This document shows, in pieces, positions 17,201 to 24,868 of a stretch of DNA of 64,000 nucleotides. The first letter of the stretch is position 1; every line of letters starts with the position of its first letter. The notes below the pieces were generated by a model. The model had not been told where the DNA came from and made no database searches. It saw nothing but the letters and a program-made list of their open reading frames with translations. The position numbers were made by a program, and so were the translations under genes. This DNA comes from Rhodococcus oryzae (GTDB lineage: Bacteria > Actinomycetota > Actinomycetes > Mycobacteriales > Mycobacteriaceae), in NCBI RefSeq assembly GCF_005049235.1, contig NZ_SUMD01000002.1:537927-601926 (forward strand), given 5' to 3'.

Positions 17201-18580
17201 GGGCGCGAGCTTGCCGGTCCAGGCCAGCGAGGTCGCCAAAGTGAGCGCGACCAGGATCAGGCTGGTGAGGGCGACCATCGGCTCGCGTTCGGGGTGCGCG
17301 AGCGCGGTCCGCCAGCGGGCGCGGGGGACCGACCCCGGCAGCGGGACCTTCCCGAGCAGGTGCGCGAGACCGAGGACCAGCGGCAGCCGGACCAGCGGCT
17401 CGAGCTTGTGCACATTGCGCAGCGGGGCGCCGCCGGAGTCGAGGAACACCCGGACCTGCTCGGCGATGGGGGAGCCGAGGTCGCCGACGTAGCCCGCGGC
17501 CAGGCCCGCCAGCCCGACGAACAGGATCAGCGCCAGCCTGCCCTTGGCAGGCATCGAGCGCATCGCCAGCCCGGCCATGCCTGCGGCGGCGATCAGTCCG
17601 GTCGCGAGGACCGCGGCGGGCTGGGTGACCAGCACCGCGCCCGCGATCCGCTCGGGCGAGACGAACGGCGTCCAGCTGTCGGTGCCGCGCAGCACCTCCG
17701 CCAGGTTCGTCCACTGGGTGGTGACCCCGGACGACTCGATGTAGTCAAGGAACGGGGGACTGACCTTGCCGAGCAGCAGCAGCGGCACCATCCACCACGC
17801 CGTCGCGACCAGGCAGAGCGGGATCCACCACGCGGTGAAGATCCACCAGCGCCGGTTCGGGCGGTGCGCGGCCCACCACAGGGCGGCGACCAGGCACGCG
17901 GCCGCGGTGGCGACGGCGTTCACCGAGCCCATCAGCGCGACCGCGAGCGCCGACTGGGCGGCGAGCCGCGCCGGTGAGTACTTCTGGTCCCCCTGGGGGC
18001 CGGACGTACTCACGAGCGACGACGTCGCCAGGATGACCGGCAGCAGCACCCAGGGCGCCAGCATCATCGGCAGGGTCTCGGAGGAGATCGACCCGAGGGT
18101 GGTCAGGACCCGCGGCGACAGCGCGAACGCCACGGCCGCGATGATCCGGGAGCTGCGACTGCCGATGCCGAGGGCCTCGGCGACCCGGATGATGCCCCAG
18201 AACCCGGCGATGAGTAGCAGCGCCCACCAGATGCGCTGGGTGATCCACGGCGGGATGTGCGCGAGTTCGCCGAGGCTGAAGAAGGCGCCGTGCGGGAAGA
18301 AGTAGCCGTAGGCCTGGTTCTGCACCTGGCCCAGAGGTGCCTGGCTACTCCACTGGTGCGACGCGCGCTCGAGGAACCCGAGCGGGTTCTGGGTGAGGTC
18401 GAACTTGGTGTCGGCGACCAGCTGGCCGGGGGCCTGCAGGAACGCCAGAAGAAACGCTATGGCGGAGGCGCCGAACAGCCACCGACGGGTCAGTGGGGCG
18501 TTGTTCGGCGCCTCGGACGCCAAGACAGAAGGAGTGCGGGAACTCGCGCTTCCAGCGTTCTTAACGGCTGCCGTACTCAA
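14069..18580 (-). CDS. aftD: Alpha-(1->3)-arabinofuranosyltransferase AftD
   Basis: Very large (1503-residue) GT-C glycosyltransferase using decaprenyl-phosphoryl-arabinose to add branching arabinose to arabinogalactan and lipoarabinomannan on the outer face of the membrane. The N-terminal ~450 residues hold the membrane spans; the first outer loop has DTKFDLTQNPLGFL with the acidic residues typical of the family. A long periplasmic region follows with jelly-roll carbohydrate-binding-like segments, e.g. DGDPATGWFSNGLESALGQW and DGDPRTAWTASEDTT. Four or five spans close the C-terminus. The TTG at 18580 overlaps the DUF2613 gene by 20 bp, implying coupled translation. Known essential in mycobacteria. 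The 3' end overlaps the acyltransferase by 142 bp. Confidence 0.95.
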   Translation of the reverse strand: MSTAAVKNAGSASSRTPSVLASEAPNNAPLTRRWLFGASAIAFLLAFLQAPGQLVADTKFDLTQNPLGFLERASHQWSSQAPLGQVQNQAYGYFFPHGAFFSLGELAHIPPWITQRIWWALLLIAGFWGIIRVAEALGIGSRSSRIIAAVAFALSPRVLTTLGSISSETLPMMLAPWVLLPVILATSSLVSTSGPQGDQKYSPARLAAQSALAVALMGSVNAVATAAACLVAALWWAAHRPNRRWWIFTAWWIPLCLVATAWWMVPLLLLGKVSPPFLDYIESSGVTTQWTNLAEVLRGTDSWTPFVSPERIAGAVLVTQPAAVLATGLIAAAGMAGLAMRSMPAKGRLALILFVGLAGLAAGYVGDLGSPIAEQVRVFLDSGGAPLRNVHKLEPLVRLPLVLGLAHLLGKVPLPGSVPRARWRTALAHPEREPMVALTSLILVALTLATSLAWTGKLAPRGAYPEVPAYWHEAADWLGEHAAGTSPDGSDAQRALVVPGAPFATQFWGLTRDEPMQALADTPWAVRDAVPLVPPGAIRALDSVQRLIADGSPSAGLAETLLGQGIGYVVVRNDLDPETSRSTRPALVHQAIDGSPGLEKVAQFGEDIGAGEADGLVTDSDLRPRYPAVEIYRVTVPREREVPPPTLPGAAGSGPYTVDLNGAPRVQGGPESLQRLAARRDLGDAGLDLPAGPVLLAADAERAGLPVDSVVVTDTPTDRETDYGQVDNHSSALRTPDDPRRTHNLVPDYPVSGAPLVTGEWDGARITVSSSASDATQLGGTSPGSGPAATVDGDPATGWFSNGLESALGQWIRLDFDAPVTSGLLKLRTSPGSLGVPVKQLEVTTPNGSTAVRVGKPGEVITVSLPTGKTDWLKITATKTEDGSVGTQFGVSEISVEDFSDRDAPVPVPIRFRTVLPPTPADATVAGWDLGQELPGRTGCVEAPDRVRCSRGLGLAPEEPGTFQRTLSAPAATAVTPQLVLRSRQGPALDALLAEPGRAQAVGQAAVGDLRGSAFAATDGDPRTAWTASEDTTSGKDAKPTLTVNLPEPTLVTGLNLTPSLGALPAAPTTVAVDLGTGPQVRDLTGDEPIRLEPAVTDRIVLSLVDWEDVLDQTALGFAKVQPAGLAEIGVLTTTEDGTDLVVAGTGVEEQPTDRTVTVGCADGPTLSLAGRTLRASVTATVGQLRSGAPVPATVCAGDTAGVDETESTAVDPDVLAATAISLPAGRQDVTVAPGAAFFVDGLQLAATPSAGTTAATAAQDAVRVATDGWTPNQRALRVAAPDGDRLLVVPESHNIGWVATAPDGAELTPVVVNGWQQGWIVPAGTDGTVVLEFPTDRWYRLGIFGGLLLLIPLLLLAVLPARRCVAAGPAPRTWHAVTVGYLGLLALATVIAGLPGTIVAALVTGLALALRVRRGPASAARILVGIAGAGSMLSAALLSTGPWRALDGYVGHSVLVQLPALIAVVAVGLAALPLASSARAARALRCLSQLFTARRVGSSTSA

Positions 18581-18731
18581 CCTGGTTCAGCAGGGAGGAA
18601 TCGGCGTTGCCGCTGCGATCGATGTCCGGACGAGTGTTGTCCGACGCGGCCGCAGTAACCCCGAAGACGGCGCCCAGACCGAGCACCGCACCGATCACTG
18701 CGCTTGCCACACCGGGGACAAGGAACTTCAT
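18561..18731 (-). CDS. DUF2613 small membrane/exported protein (Rv0236A-like)
   Basis: A 56-residue protein: MKFLVPGVASAVIGAVLGLG begins a single hydrophobic segment (about 3-28), followed by a polar tail with SSLLNQVEYGSR at the end. It matches what I recall of the DUF2613 protein directly upstream of aftD in mycobacteria (Rv0236A). GGGAG lies 8 nt before the ATG. Its last 20 bp overlap the TTG start of aftD, so the two are probably translated together. A role as an accessory or stability factor for AftD is inference. Confidence 0.9.
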   Translation of the reverse strand: MKFLVPGVASAVIGAVLGLGAVFGVTAAASDNTRPDIDRSGNADSSLLNQVEYGSR

Positions 18732-18745
18732 CTCGGATCTCCCAT

Positions 18746-18775
18746 TTGCTACTGACCGGAAACGTCTCGCGTCAA
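18746..18775 (-). promoter_or_regulatory. Putative promoter of DUF2613-aftD
   Basis: On the minus strand TTGACG (18770-18775) is followed after 18 nt by TAGCAA (18746-18751), about 15 nt before the DUF2613 ATG. It reads as a sigma-A-like -35/-10 pair; not tested. Confidence 0.45.
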
Positions 18776-18814
18776 GGTATCACCTGGGACCCGACGGTCG
18801 GGTTCGCTTACCGG

Positions 18815-19921
18815 TTACGCGCCGCGGCCGACCGGCTCGGGGTCGACGCCGAGCGCCCCGAGCAGCGTGCGGAGCTTCGCGGACGTCTCCGCCAGCTCGG
18901 AATCGGGGTCGGAGGCGGCCACGATGCCCCCGCCCGCCCACGCCCGCGCGCGCAGCCCGTCCGCGTCGATCTCGGCGCACCGGATGGCCACCACCCACTC
19001 GCCGTCCCCGTCGTGGTCGCACCAGCCCGCCGCGCCGCCGTAGAACCGGCGCGGCTCCTCGCACTCGCGGATCGCGACGATCGCACCGTCGGTGGGGGTG
19101 CCGCCGACGGCCGGCGTCGGGTGCAGCAGGCGGGCCAGCTCCAGCGCCGACGGACCCGGGTCGCGCAGCACACCCGCGATCGGGGTGCCGAGGTGCCACA
19201 CCGCGGGGGTGCCGATCAGTCGGGGCGACTGCGGCACCGTCAGTTCGGTGCAGACCGGGGCGAGGACGGAGCGGATCCATTCGGTCACGAAGGCGTGTTC
19301 GGACAGGTTCTTCGCCGAGGCCAGCAGCCGCTGTCCCTCGGCGCGGTCCTCGTCGGGGTCGGGGTGTCGCGGGGCGGTGCCTGCCAGCGGGAAGCACTCG
19401 ACCTCGCGGCCGGTGCGGCGCAGCAGCAGCTCGGGGCTGGCCCCGACGAGAGCGTGCCCGGCGTAGCCGTCGCCCGCGGGCGACAGGTCGACGCCGAAGC
19501 CGTTGCCCGCGTGGTCCCGCGACACCAGCCGGGCCAGCAGCGACCACGGGTCGATGGGCGCGGCGGCCGAGAGCACCACCGAGCGCGCCGCGACCACCTT
19601 CTGCAGGTCGCCGTCGCGGAGCCGGTCGATCAGGCGGGCCACCCGGCGCAGGTGCTCCGCGGGCGCGGGCAGTTCCTCGGTCAAGCGCACGGTGGGCAGG
19701 GCGGGCAGCGATTCCGGCCGCCACGGGCCGTCGGTGAAACGCGCGGTCTCCGGCGCGGTCAGCGCGGCGGGCTCGGCGGGGTCGAACGGCAGCGCGCCGA
19801 CCACCAGCGGTACGTCACGCCGCGCGAGAGCCTCGGCGGCGGCGTCGATCTCGTGGAACCGTTCCCGGCTCCCGGAGGTGCGCAGGGTCCGGTCGGCGCG
19901 GGAGAGCAGGAAACCGTCCAT
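18815..19921 (-). CDS. Isochorismate synthase
   Basis: Converts chorismate to isochorismate, the entry step to menaquinone or salicylate-type siderophores. 368 residues, typical of EntC/MenF-like chorismate-utilising enzymes. Family signatures seen: DGDLQKVVAARSV near the middle, the substrate loop IGTPAVWHLGTPIAG, FYGGAAGWCDHDGDGEWVVA and the metal-binding C-terminus WAGGGIVAASDPDSELAET. There are no menaquinone or siderophore partners nearby, so the destination of the product cannot be told. It lies 83 bp downstream of the DUF2613 start region on the same strand but is separated from the USP gene by only about 67 bp. Confidence 0.9.
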   Translation of the reverse strand: MDGFLLSRADRTLRTSGSRERFHEIDAAAEALARRDVPLVVGALPFDPAEPAALTAPETARFTDGPWRPESLPALPTVRLTEELPAPAEHLRRVARLIDRLRDGDLQKVVAARSVVLSAAAPIDPWSLLARLVSRDHAGNGFGVDLSPAGDGYAGHALVGASPELLLRRTGREVECFPLAGTAPRHPDPDEDRAEGQRLLASAKNLSEHAFVTEWIRSVLAPVCTELTVPQSPRLIGTPAVWHLGTPIAGVLRDPGPSALELARLLHPTPAVGGTPTDGAIVAIRECEEPRRFYGGAAGWCDHDGDGEWVVAIRCAEIDADGLRARAWAGGGIVAASDPDSELAETSAKLRTLLGALGVDPEPVGRGA

Positions 19922-19988
19922 CGGTTCACGACGATAGTCCCGCGCCCGCGCGGCGGCCTGCCCGGCCGGTGGCTCGGTGCCCGGTGGC

Positions 19989-20456
19989 CTATGCGCCCGG
20001 CGGGACGATCAGTACGGGGCGGTGACTGTGCCGCAGGACGTGGTCGGCGACCGAGGACTGCAGCAGGGACCGCAGCCCGGTGGTGCCGCGGGTGCCGGTG
20101 ACGATGATGTCCGCGTTCAGTTCGTCTGCGGCTTCGACGATGGTGGTCCAGATGGTGGTGACGCACTCCACGGTCCGGCCCTCGGCGTTGAGGCCCGCGT
20201 CCCGCGCCAGATCCAGGCCCTCGATGTTGATGGCCTTGGCGTCGGTCAGCGCGATGTCCTCGGACTCCTCGTCCGGAACCCATTCCGGCTGCATCACGCC
20301 GGACAGCCCGGACATCCGGGCGGCCTGGCGGACCATCGGCTCCCAGGCGGTCATCACCACTGCCCGTTCGGCGCTGAGAAAGCGGCCGGCGTATTCGATT
20401 GCGCGCTTGGCATTGTCGGAGCCGTCGTAGGCGATGAGCATCAGATCTGCAGGCAT
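19989..20456 (-). CDS. Universal stress protein (UspA family)
   Basis: 155 residues, a single USP domain. N-terminal MLIAYDGSDNAKRAIEYAG gives the first strand and the nucleotide-contacting Asp. The C-terminal signature GTRGTTGLRSLLQSSVADHV is an ATP-binding-type G-x2-G-x9-S pattern, so it is probably an ATP-binding USP. The ATG at 20456 is chosen over an upstream start because AGGAGG lies 6 nt before it. It may be cotranscribed with isochorismate synthase downstream, but no functional link is evident. Confidence 0.92.
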   Translation of the reverse strand: MPADLMLIAYDGSDNAKRAIEYAGRFLSAERAVVMTAWEPMVRQAARMSGLSGVMQPEWVPDEESEDIALTDAKAINIEGLDLARDAGLNAEGRTVECVTTIWTTIVEAADELNADIIVTGTRGTTGLRSLLQSSVADHVLRHSHRPVLIVPPGA

Positions 20457-20544
20457 CGAGACCTCCTCGTTTCGGGGGCGATCCACATCTCACGCTACCC
20501 GTTGGAGGGTGTGGCGGCCGGGCGATCTGTCCTACCCTCGAACT

Positions 20545-21726
20545 GTGAAGATCACTCGAGTGCCCCGCGCCGTTGCCCTCGTCCTCGGTCTCGGGATGCT
20601 CGTGTCCTGCGGCAACAACGCGACCGACACCACGCCGTCGCCCCCCGCCTCGCCTTCCCCCTCGGCGGTGCCCGAGCACGACCTCGTCACCGGCGCCAGG
20701 GACCAGACGCTGCCTGCGCACTGCGGTGCGGACTTCCTCGCCTCCCTGACGGGCCGGCAGAAGCTGGCGCAGCTGCTCAACGTGGGTGTGACCGGGACCG
20801 CCGACGCGGTGGACGTGGTGCGGAAGGAGCAGATCGGCGGCATCTTCATCGGCAGCTGGACCGACGAGTCGATGCTGGCGGGCAAACAGGTGCCGCAGGT
20901 CGAGGCGGTGGCGAAGGTGCCGCTGATGGTCACCATCGACGAGGAGGGCGGCCGGGTGTCGCGGGTCGCGGACCTGCTCGGTGAGGATCCGCCGCCGCGC
21001 ACCGTTGCCGAGACGATGACGCCCGAGCAGACCTACGAGATGGCGCTGGAACGCGGGCGGGGCCTGCGGGGTCTCGGCATCACCGTCAACTACGCCCCCG
21101 TCGTGGACGTCAGCAGCCAGCCCGCGAACTCGGTGATCGGGGACCGTTCGTTCAGCGACGACCCGGACGTCGTCACCGAGTACGCCGGGGAGTACGCCCG
21201 CGGCCTGCGCGACGCGGGTGTGCTGCCGGTGATCAAGCATTTCCCGGGACATGGTGCGGCGTCGGGTGATTCGCACACCGGTGCCGTCACCACGCCGCCG
21301 CTGGACCAGCTGCAGTCCCGCGACCTGGTGCCGTTCCGAGAGCTGGTGGACACCGGCGTCGGGGTGATGGTCGGGCATCTGGAGGTCCCCGGGCTGACCG
21401 CGCCAGGCGTGCCCGCGAGCATCAGTCCCGCCGCGATGACCCTGCTGCGGACGGGGACCGGGTACGGCGCGCCCGCCTTCGACGGACCGATCTTCACCGA
21501 CGACCTCAGCGGCATGCGTGCGATCACCGACAAGCTCGACACCCCGCAGGCGGTGGCGGCGGCCCTGACGGCGGGCGCCGATGTCGCGCTGTGGCTGACC
21601 ACCGACGAGGTGCCCGAGGTCCTCGACCACCTCGAGGCGCTGGTGGCCTCCGGCAAGCTCAGCCAGCAGCAGGTGGACGATTCCGTGTTGCGGGTGGCGC
21701 GGGCCAAGGGCGTCGTCACCTGCTAG
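20545..21726 (+). CDS. lpqI: LpqI-like beta-N-acetylglucosaminidase lipoprotein (GH3)
   Basis: NagZ-type family 3 glycoside hydrolase that releases GlcNAc from muropeptides; in mycobacteria LpqI does this outside the membrane as a lipoprotein. 393 residues from the GTG at 20545. The signal peptide ends in a lipobox (MLVSC, Cys about 23) followed by a Pro/Ser-rich linker. The catalytic signature IKHFPGHGAASGDSHTG has the Asp-His acid/base loop, and the nucleophile Asp is in FTDDLSGMRA. It lies in the same aftD-lpqI-TetR order as in mycobacteria. The start choice rests on placing the lipoprotein signal at the N-terminus. Confidence 0.92.
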   Translation: MKITRVPRAVALVLGLGMLVSCGNNATDTTPSPPASPSPSAVPEHDLVTGARDQTLPAHCGADFLASLTGRQKLAQLLNVGVTGTADAVDVVRKEQIGGIFIGSWTDESMLAGKQVPQVEAVAKVPLMVTIDEEGGRVSRVADLLGEDPPPRTVAETMTPEQTYEMALERGRGLRGLGITVNYAPVVDVSSQPANSVIGDRSFSDDPDVVTEYAGEYARGLRDAGVLPVIKHFPGHGAASGDSHTGAVTTPPLDQLQSRDLVPFRELVDTGVGVMVGHLEVPGLTAPGVPASISPAAMTLLRTGTGYGAPAFDGPIFTDDLSGMRAITDKLDTPQAVAAALTAGADVALWLTTDEVPEVLDHLEALVASGKLSQQQVDDSVLRVARAKGVVTC

Positions 21727-21809
21727 CGGCGGCTTTTTCCGGCGCACAAACCGGCCGCGTGCGGGCGCAACGGGCGGATCCGGCAGAATGTAGGACGTCA
21801 ATCGATCTA

Positions 21810-21825
21810 CTTACTCTAGAGTAAG
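21810..21825. promoter_or_regulatory. TetR operator upstream of its own gene
   Basis: Perfect 16-bp palindrome CTTACTCTAGAGTAAG, 27 bp before the TetR start codon. The same half-sites (ACTTACTC/GAGTAAGT) recur at 24811-24830 between fabG4 and fadA2, which indicates a common repressor, most simply the adjacent TetR. Confidence 0.75.
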
Positions 21826-21852
21826 ATAAAGGGTCTTACCTCTGGAGGGCAC

Positions 21853-22446
21853 ATGGCTGGCGGGACCAAACGCCTACCTCGGGCGGTTCGCGAGCAGCAG
21901 ATGCTCGACGCCGCGGTCGAGGTGTTTTCCGTCAACGGGTTTCACGACACGTCGATGGACGCCATCGCCGCTGCCGCGCAGATCTCCAAGCCGATGCTCT
22001 ACCTGTACTACGGCTCCAAGGAGGAGCTGTTCGCGGCCTGCATCCACCGCGAGGGCCTGCGGTTCGTCGAGGCGATCACGCCCGCGGGCGACCCGAGCCT
22101 GTCCCCACGCGAGCAGCTGCGGGCCGCCCTGGTCGGGTTCCTCGGCTTCGTCGATCAGAATCGCTCGTCCTGGATGGTGCTCTATCGGCAGGCGATCGGG
22201 CAGCAGGCGTTCGCAGGCCAGGTGCGCGGCTCCCGCGACCGGCTGATCGAGCTCACCGCCAAGCTCCTCGAATCGAGCACCAAGGATCCTGATGAGGGGA
22301 CCGACTTCTCCATCATGGCCGTCGCGCTGGTCGGCGCGGGCGAGGCCGTCGCGGACCGGATCGCGGGCGGGGAGATCGCCGTGGACGCCGCGGCCGACCT
22401 GCTCGAGCGGCTGGCCTGGCGCGGTCTGTCGGGCAAGAAGAAGTAG
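21853..22446 (+). CDS. TetR-family regulator (Rv0238-like)
   Basis: 197 residues. N-terminal HTH spans about residues 10-55: REQQMLDAAVEVFSVNGFHDTSMDAIAAAAQISKPMLYLYYGSKEELF, cut here at Y-Y-G-S-K-E-E. A helical ligand-binding domain follows. GGAGG lies just before the ATG. A perfect palindrome 27 bp upstream and a matching one in the fabG4/fadA2 intergenic region suggest it represses itself and the divergent htdX-fabG4 and fadA2 units. The ligand may be an acyl-CoA, by analogy with other TetR regulators of fatty-acid genes. The stop is immediately followed by palindromic unit copy 2. Confidence 0.93.
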   Translation: MAGGTKRLPRAVREQQMLDAAVEVFSVNGFHDTSMDAIAAAAQISKPMLYLYYGSKEELFAACIHREGLRFVEAITPAGDPSLSPREQLRAALVGFLGFVDQNRSSWMVLYRQAIGQQAFAGQVRGSRDRLIELTAKLLESSTKDPDEGTDFSIMAVALVGAGEAVADRIAGGEIAVDAAADLLERLAWRGLSGKKK

Positions 22447-22521
22447 TAGGCGCTGCGCGCCCGTGCGCGGTTGACGAGTCCCTGGACTCGTCAACCGCGC
22501 ACAGGCGGCGGAGCCGCCTTA
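22447..22521. repeat. 75-bp palindromic intergenic unit, copy 2
   Basis: A 19-bp central inverted repeat (22463-22481 with 22484-22502) is followed by a small hairpin with GGCGGC/GCCGCC arms. The unit begins right after the TetR stop and ends with the bases that form the TAA stop of convergent htdX. More than 90% identical over its full length to 5588-5662 (reverse orientation). Confidence 0.9.
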
Positions 22522-23406
22522 CCGCAGGGTCGCGGTCAGGTGCGGATAGCCCTTCTTCGGGTGGCGCAGCGCCAGGTCCCAGCCGGTGCCGTCCGGTCCG
22601 GGCACCTGATCGGCGTAGACGTTCACCGTGGCGGGCAGCACGATCGGCTTGCCGAACTTGACGCTGTAGGTGGCCCGGTCCGGGATCCGGCCCTCGACCG
22701 CGCCGAGCACCGCGGCCGCGCTCCACATCCCGTGCGCGATGGTGCGCGGGAACCCGAACGCCTTGGCGCCGAGGGAGGAGACGTGGATCGGGTTCCGGTC
22801 CCCGGACACCGCGGCGTAGCGGCTGATGGTCGACTGATCGACCCGCAGCGTCCGCATCGGGCGCGGCGGCACCTCGTCCGCGTGCACCTGCTTCGGTTCC
22901 TTCGGCTCGCCGGTCGGGTGCATCTTCAGGAAGCTGCTGACCTGCCGCCAGACCAGCTCGCGGCCGACGGACACCTCGCTGACGAGGTCCACCTGGGTGC
23001 CCTTGGGGTGCCTGCGGATGTTCTCCGCGTGCACCTTCAGGTCCAGCGGCTCGCTGACGGAGATCGGGCGCAGCTGCTCGATCACGTTGTCCGTGTGGAC
23101 GGAACCGATTGCCGGGAACGGGAACTCGGCCGAGACCATCAGCTTCATCACGGTCGGGAAGACCAGGGTGAAGGGGTAGGTGATCGGCAGGGTGTCGCCG
23201 AACCGCAGCCCGCACACCCGTGCGTACGCGGCGAGGTTGTCCGGGTTCACCCGCAGCCCCTCGAGGGCGATGGTCTGCTTCGGCAGGCTGCGCCTGGTGC
23301 CCGACTTGCCGACCACGGGCAGCGCGCCGAGCGCCGCGCGGGCGTAGATCTCGAGTGTCTTGGGCTGTTCCGTGAGCTGCACGAGATCGCCCTTGCGCGC
23401 GGACAT
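22519..23406 (-). CDS. htdX: MaoC-like 3-hydroxyacyl-thioester dehydratase HtdX
   Basis: Double-hotdog (R)-hydroxyacyl dehydratase of 295 residues, catalysing dehydration in fatty-acid elongation or hydration of enoyl-thioesters. The C-terminal hotdog has the hydratase-2 motif: YAAVSGDRNPIHVSSLGAKAFGF with catalytic Asp and His, then IAHGMWSAAAVLG. The N-terminal hotdog is degenerate. The order htdX-fabG4-(divergent)-fadA2 is that of Rv0241c-Rv0243. The ATG overlaps the fabG4 stop by one base (TGATG), so the two are translationally coupled. Confidence 0.92.
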   Translation of the reverse strand: MSARKGDLVQLTEQPKTLEIYARAALGALPVVGKSGTRRSLPKQTIALEGLRVNPDNLAAYARVCGLRFGDTLPITYPFTLVFPTVMKLMVSAEFPFPAIGSVHTDNVIEQLRPISVSEPLDLKVHAENIRRHPKGTQVDLVSEVSVGRELVWRQVSSFLKMHPTGEPKEPKQVHADEVPPRPMRTLRVDQSTISRYAAVSGDRNPIHVSSLGAKAFGFPRTIAHGMWSAAAVLGAVEGRIPDRATYSVKFGKPIVLPATVNVYADQVPGPDGTGWDLALRHPKKGYPHLTATLR

Positions 23407-24752
23407 CAGGCGCCGATCAGGGACTGGCCACACACCCGGACGACCTGGCCGGTCACGGCATTGGACGCGGGGCTGGCGAAGTACGAGACCAGCTCCGCGA
23501 CGTCGACGGTCTGGCCGCCCTGCAACAGCGAGCTCATCCGACGGCCGGCCTCGCGGGTGGCGAACGGGATGGCCGCGGTCATCGCGGTCTCGATGAAGCC
23601 GGGCGCGACGGCGTTGATGGTGATGTCCTTCTCGGCCAGCACCGGGGCGGTGGCCTGGACCAGGCCGATGACGCCTGCCTTGGAGGTGCCGTAGTTGGTC
23701 TGGCCGCGGTTGCCCGCGATGCCGGCGATGGAGGACACGTCCACCACGCGGCCACCGCTGCGGAGCGCGCCCTTGGCGAGCAGGGTGTCGGTGATCCGCT
23801 GCGGGGCAGCCAGGTTCACGGCGATCACCATGTTCCAGCGGGCGTCGTCCATGTTCGCGAGCGTCTTGTCGCGGGTGATGCCGGCGTTGTGCACGATGAT
23901 GTCGGCGCCGCCGTGGCGCTCGAGCAGGTGCTCGGCCAGCTTCTCGCCCGCGTCGTCGGCGGTGACATCGAGGGCAAGCGCGGTGCCGCCGACCTTGTTC
24001 GCCGTCTCCGACAGCGCCTCGCCCGCGGCCGGGATGTCGGCGCAGATGACCTTCGCGCCGTCGCGCGAGAGCACCTCGGCGATGGTCGCGCCGATGCCGC
24101 GGGCGGCACCGGTCACCACGGCGACCTTGCCCTCGAGCGGGCGGTCCCAGGAGGCCGGGGCCACGGAGTCGGCGGCGCCGACGCGGATGACCTGGCCGTC
24201 GACGAACGCGGACTTGGCGGAGAGCAGGAAACGCAGGGTGGACTCGACGCCGGACAGCCCGGTCGAGGCGTTCGGCGAGACGTAGACCAGCTGCGCCGTC
24301 GCGCCGCGCTTGACCTCCTTGCCGACGCTGCGGGTGAAGCCCTCGAGCGCACGCTGGGCGATCTGCTCGTCGACGCCCGAGGTCTCCTCGGGGGTGGTGC
24401 CGAGGACCACGACCCGGGCGCTGGGCGCGAGGTTGCGGATCACCGGCTGGAAGAACTCGAAGAGCTGGACCAGCTCGCTGACCTGGCCGATGCCGGTGGC
24501 GTCGAAGACGAGCGCGCCGAGGCGGTCGTCGTGGGGTGCGGCGGCGGGGTAGTCGGAGAGCAGGTTCCGCAGCGGCTCGACCAGGCGGCCCTTGCCGCCG
24601 ATCAGCACTGGGCCTGCCAGCGCAGGCTCGCCTGCCTTGTACCGGCGTAGCTTCTCGGGCTGCGGCAGTCCGGCCTGCTTGGCGATGAACGCGCCCGGCG
24701 CGGAGGAGAGGAACTGGGAGTAGAGGTCGGGAGCGCCCTTGCTGGCTGCCAC
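23406..24752 (-). CDS. fabG4: HMwFabG: 3-oxoacyl reductase FabG4
   Basis: High-molecular-weight FabG of 448 residues. The N-terminal ~200 residues form a flavodoxin-like domain lacking SDR motifs. The C-terminal domain is a complete [12 protein letters not shown] cofactor loop (about 217-225), NAG, catalytic Ser in DVSSIAGI and YGTSK. Reduces 3-oxoacyl-CoA or -ACP with NADH. The GTG at 24752 is chosen for the AAGGTGG upstream and the [18 protein letters not shown]-terminus. Cotranscribed with htdX; the shared promoter region with fadA2 contains the TetR operator. Confidence 0.93.
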   Translation of the reverse strand: MAASKGAPDLYSQFLSSAPGAFIAKQAGLPQPEKLRRYKAGEPALAGPVLIGGKGRLVEPLRNLLSDYPAAAPHDDRLGALVFDATGIGQVSELVQLFEFFQPVIRNLAPSARVVVLGTTPEETSGVDEQIAQRALEGFTRSVGKEVKRGATAQLVYVSPNASTGLSGVESTLRFLLSAKSAFVDGQVIRVGAADSVAPASWDRPLEGKVAVVTGAARGIGATIAEVLSRDGAKVICADIPAAGEALSETANKVGGTALALDVTADDAGEKLAEHLLERHGGADIIVHNAGITRDKTLANMDDARWNMVIAVNLAAPQRITDTLLAKGALRSGGRVVDVSSIAGIAGNRGQTNYGTSKAGVIGLVQATAPVLAEKDITINAVAPGFIETAMTAAIPFATREAGRRMSSLLQGGQTVDVAELVSYFASPASNAVTGQVVRVCGQSLIGA

Positions 24753-24801
24753 GGTCCACCTTCTTTGTCGCAATCGGGGCACCCGGATTTCGGGTGCGGT
24801 G

Positions 24802-24839
24802 TCGACATTGAACTTACTCTGGAGTAAGTTCGATGTCGA
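24802..24839. promoter_or_regulatory. Operator in the fabG4/fadA2 divergent promoter
   Basis: Core AACTTACTCTGGAGTAAGTT (24811-24830) lies within a longer 38-bp interrupted palindrome whose outer arms are TCGACAT/ATGTCGA. Inner half-sites are identical to those in front of the TetR gene at 21810. Placed to control both divergent transcripts. Confidence 0.75.
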
Positions 24840-24868
24840 GGCAGGATCCCACATACATGGAGACCGAC

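Noticed and set aside
14453..17977. Open frame of more than 1100 codons antisense to aftD
   Set aside because: Arg/Gly/Ala-rich, no recognisable domain, opposite a strong known gene; typical of high-GC antisense frames.
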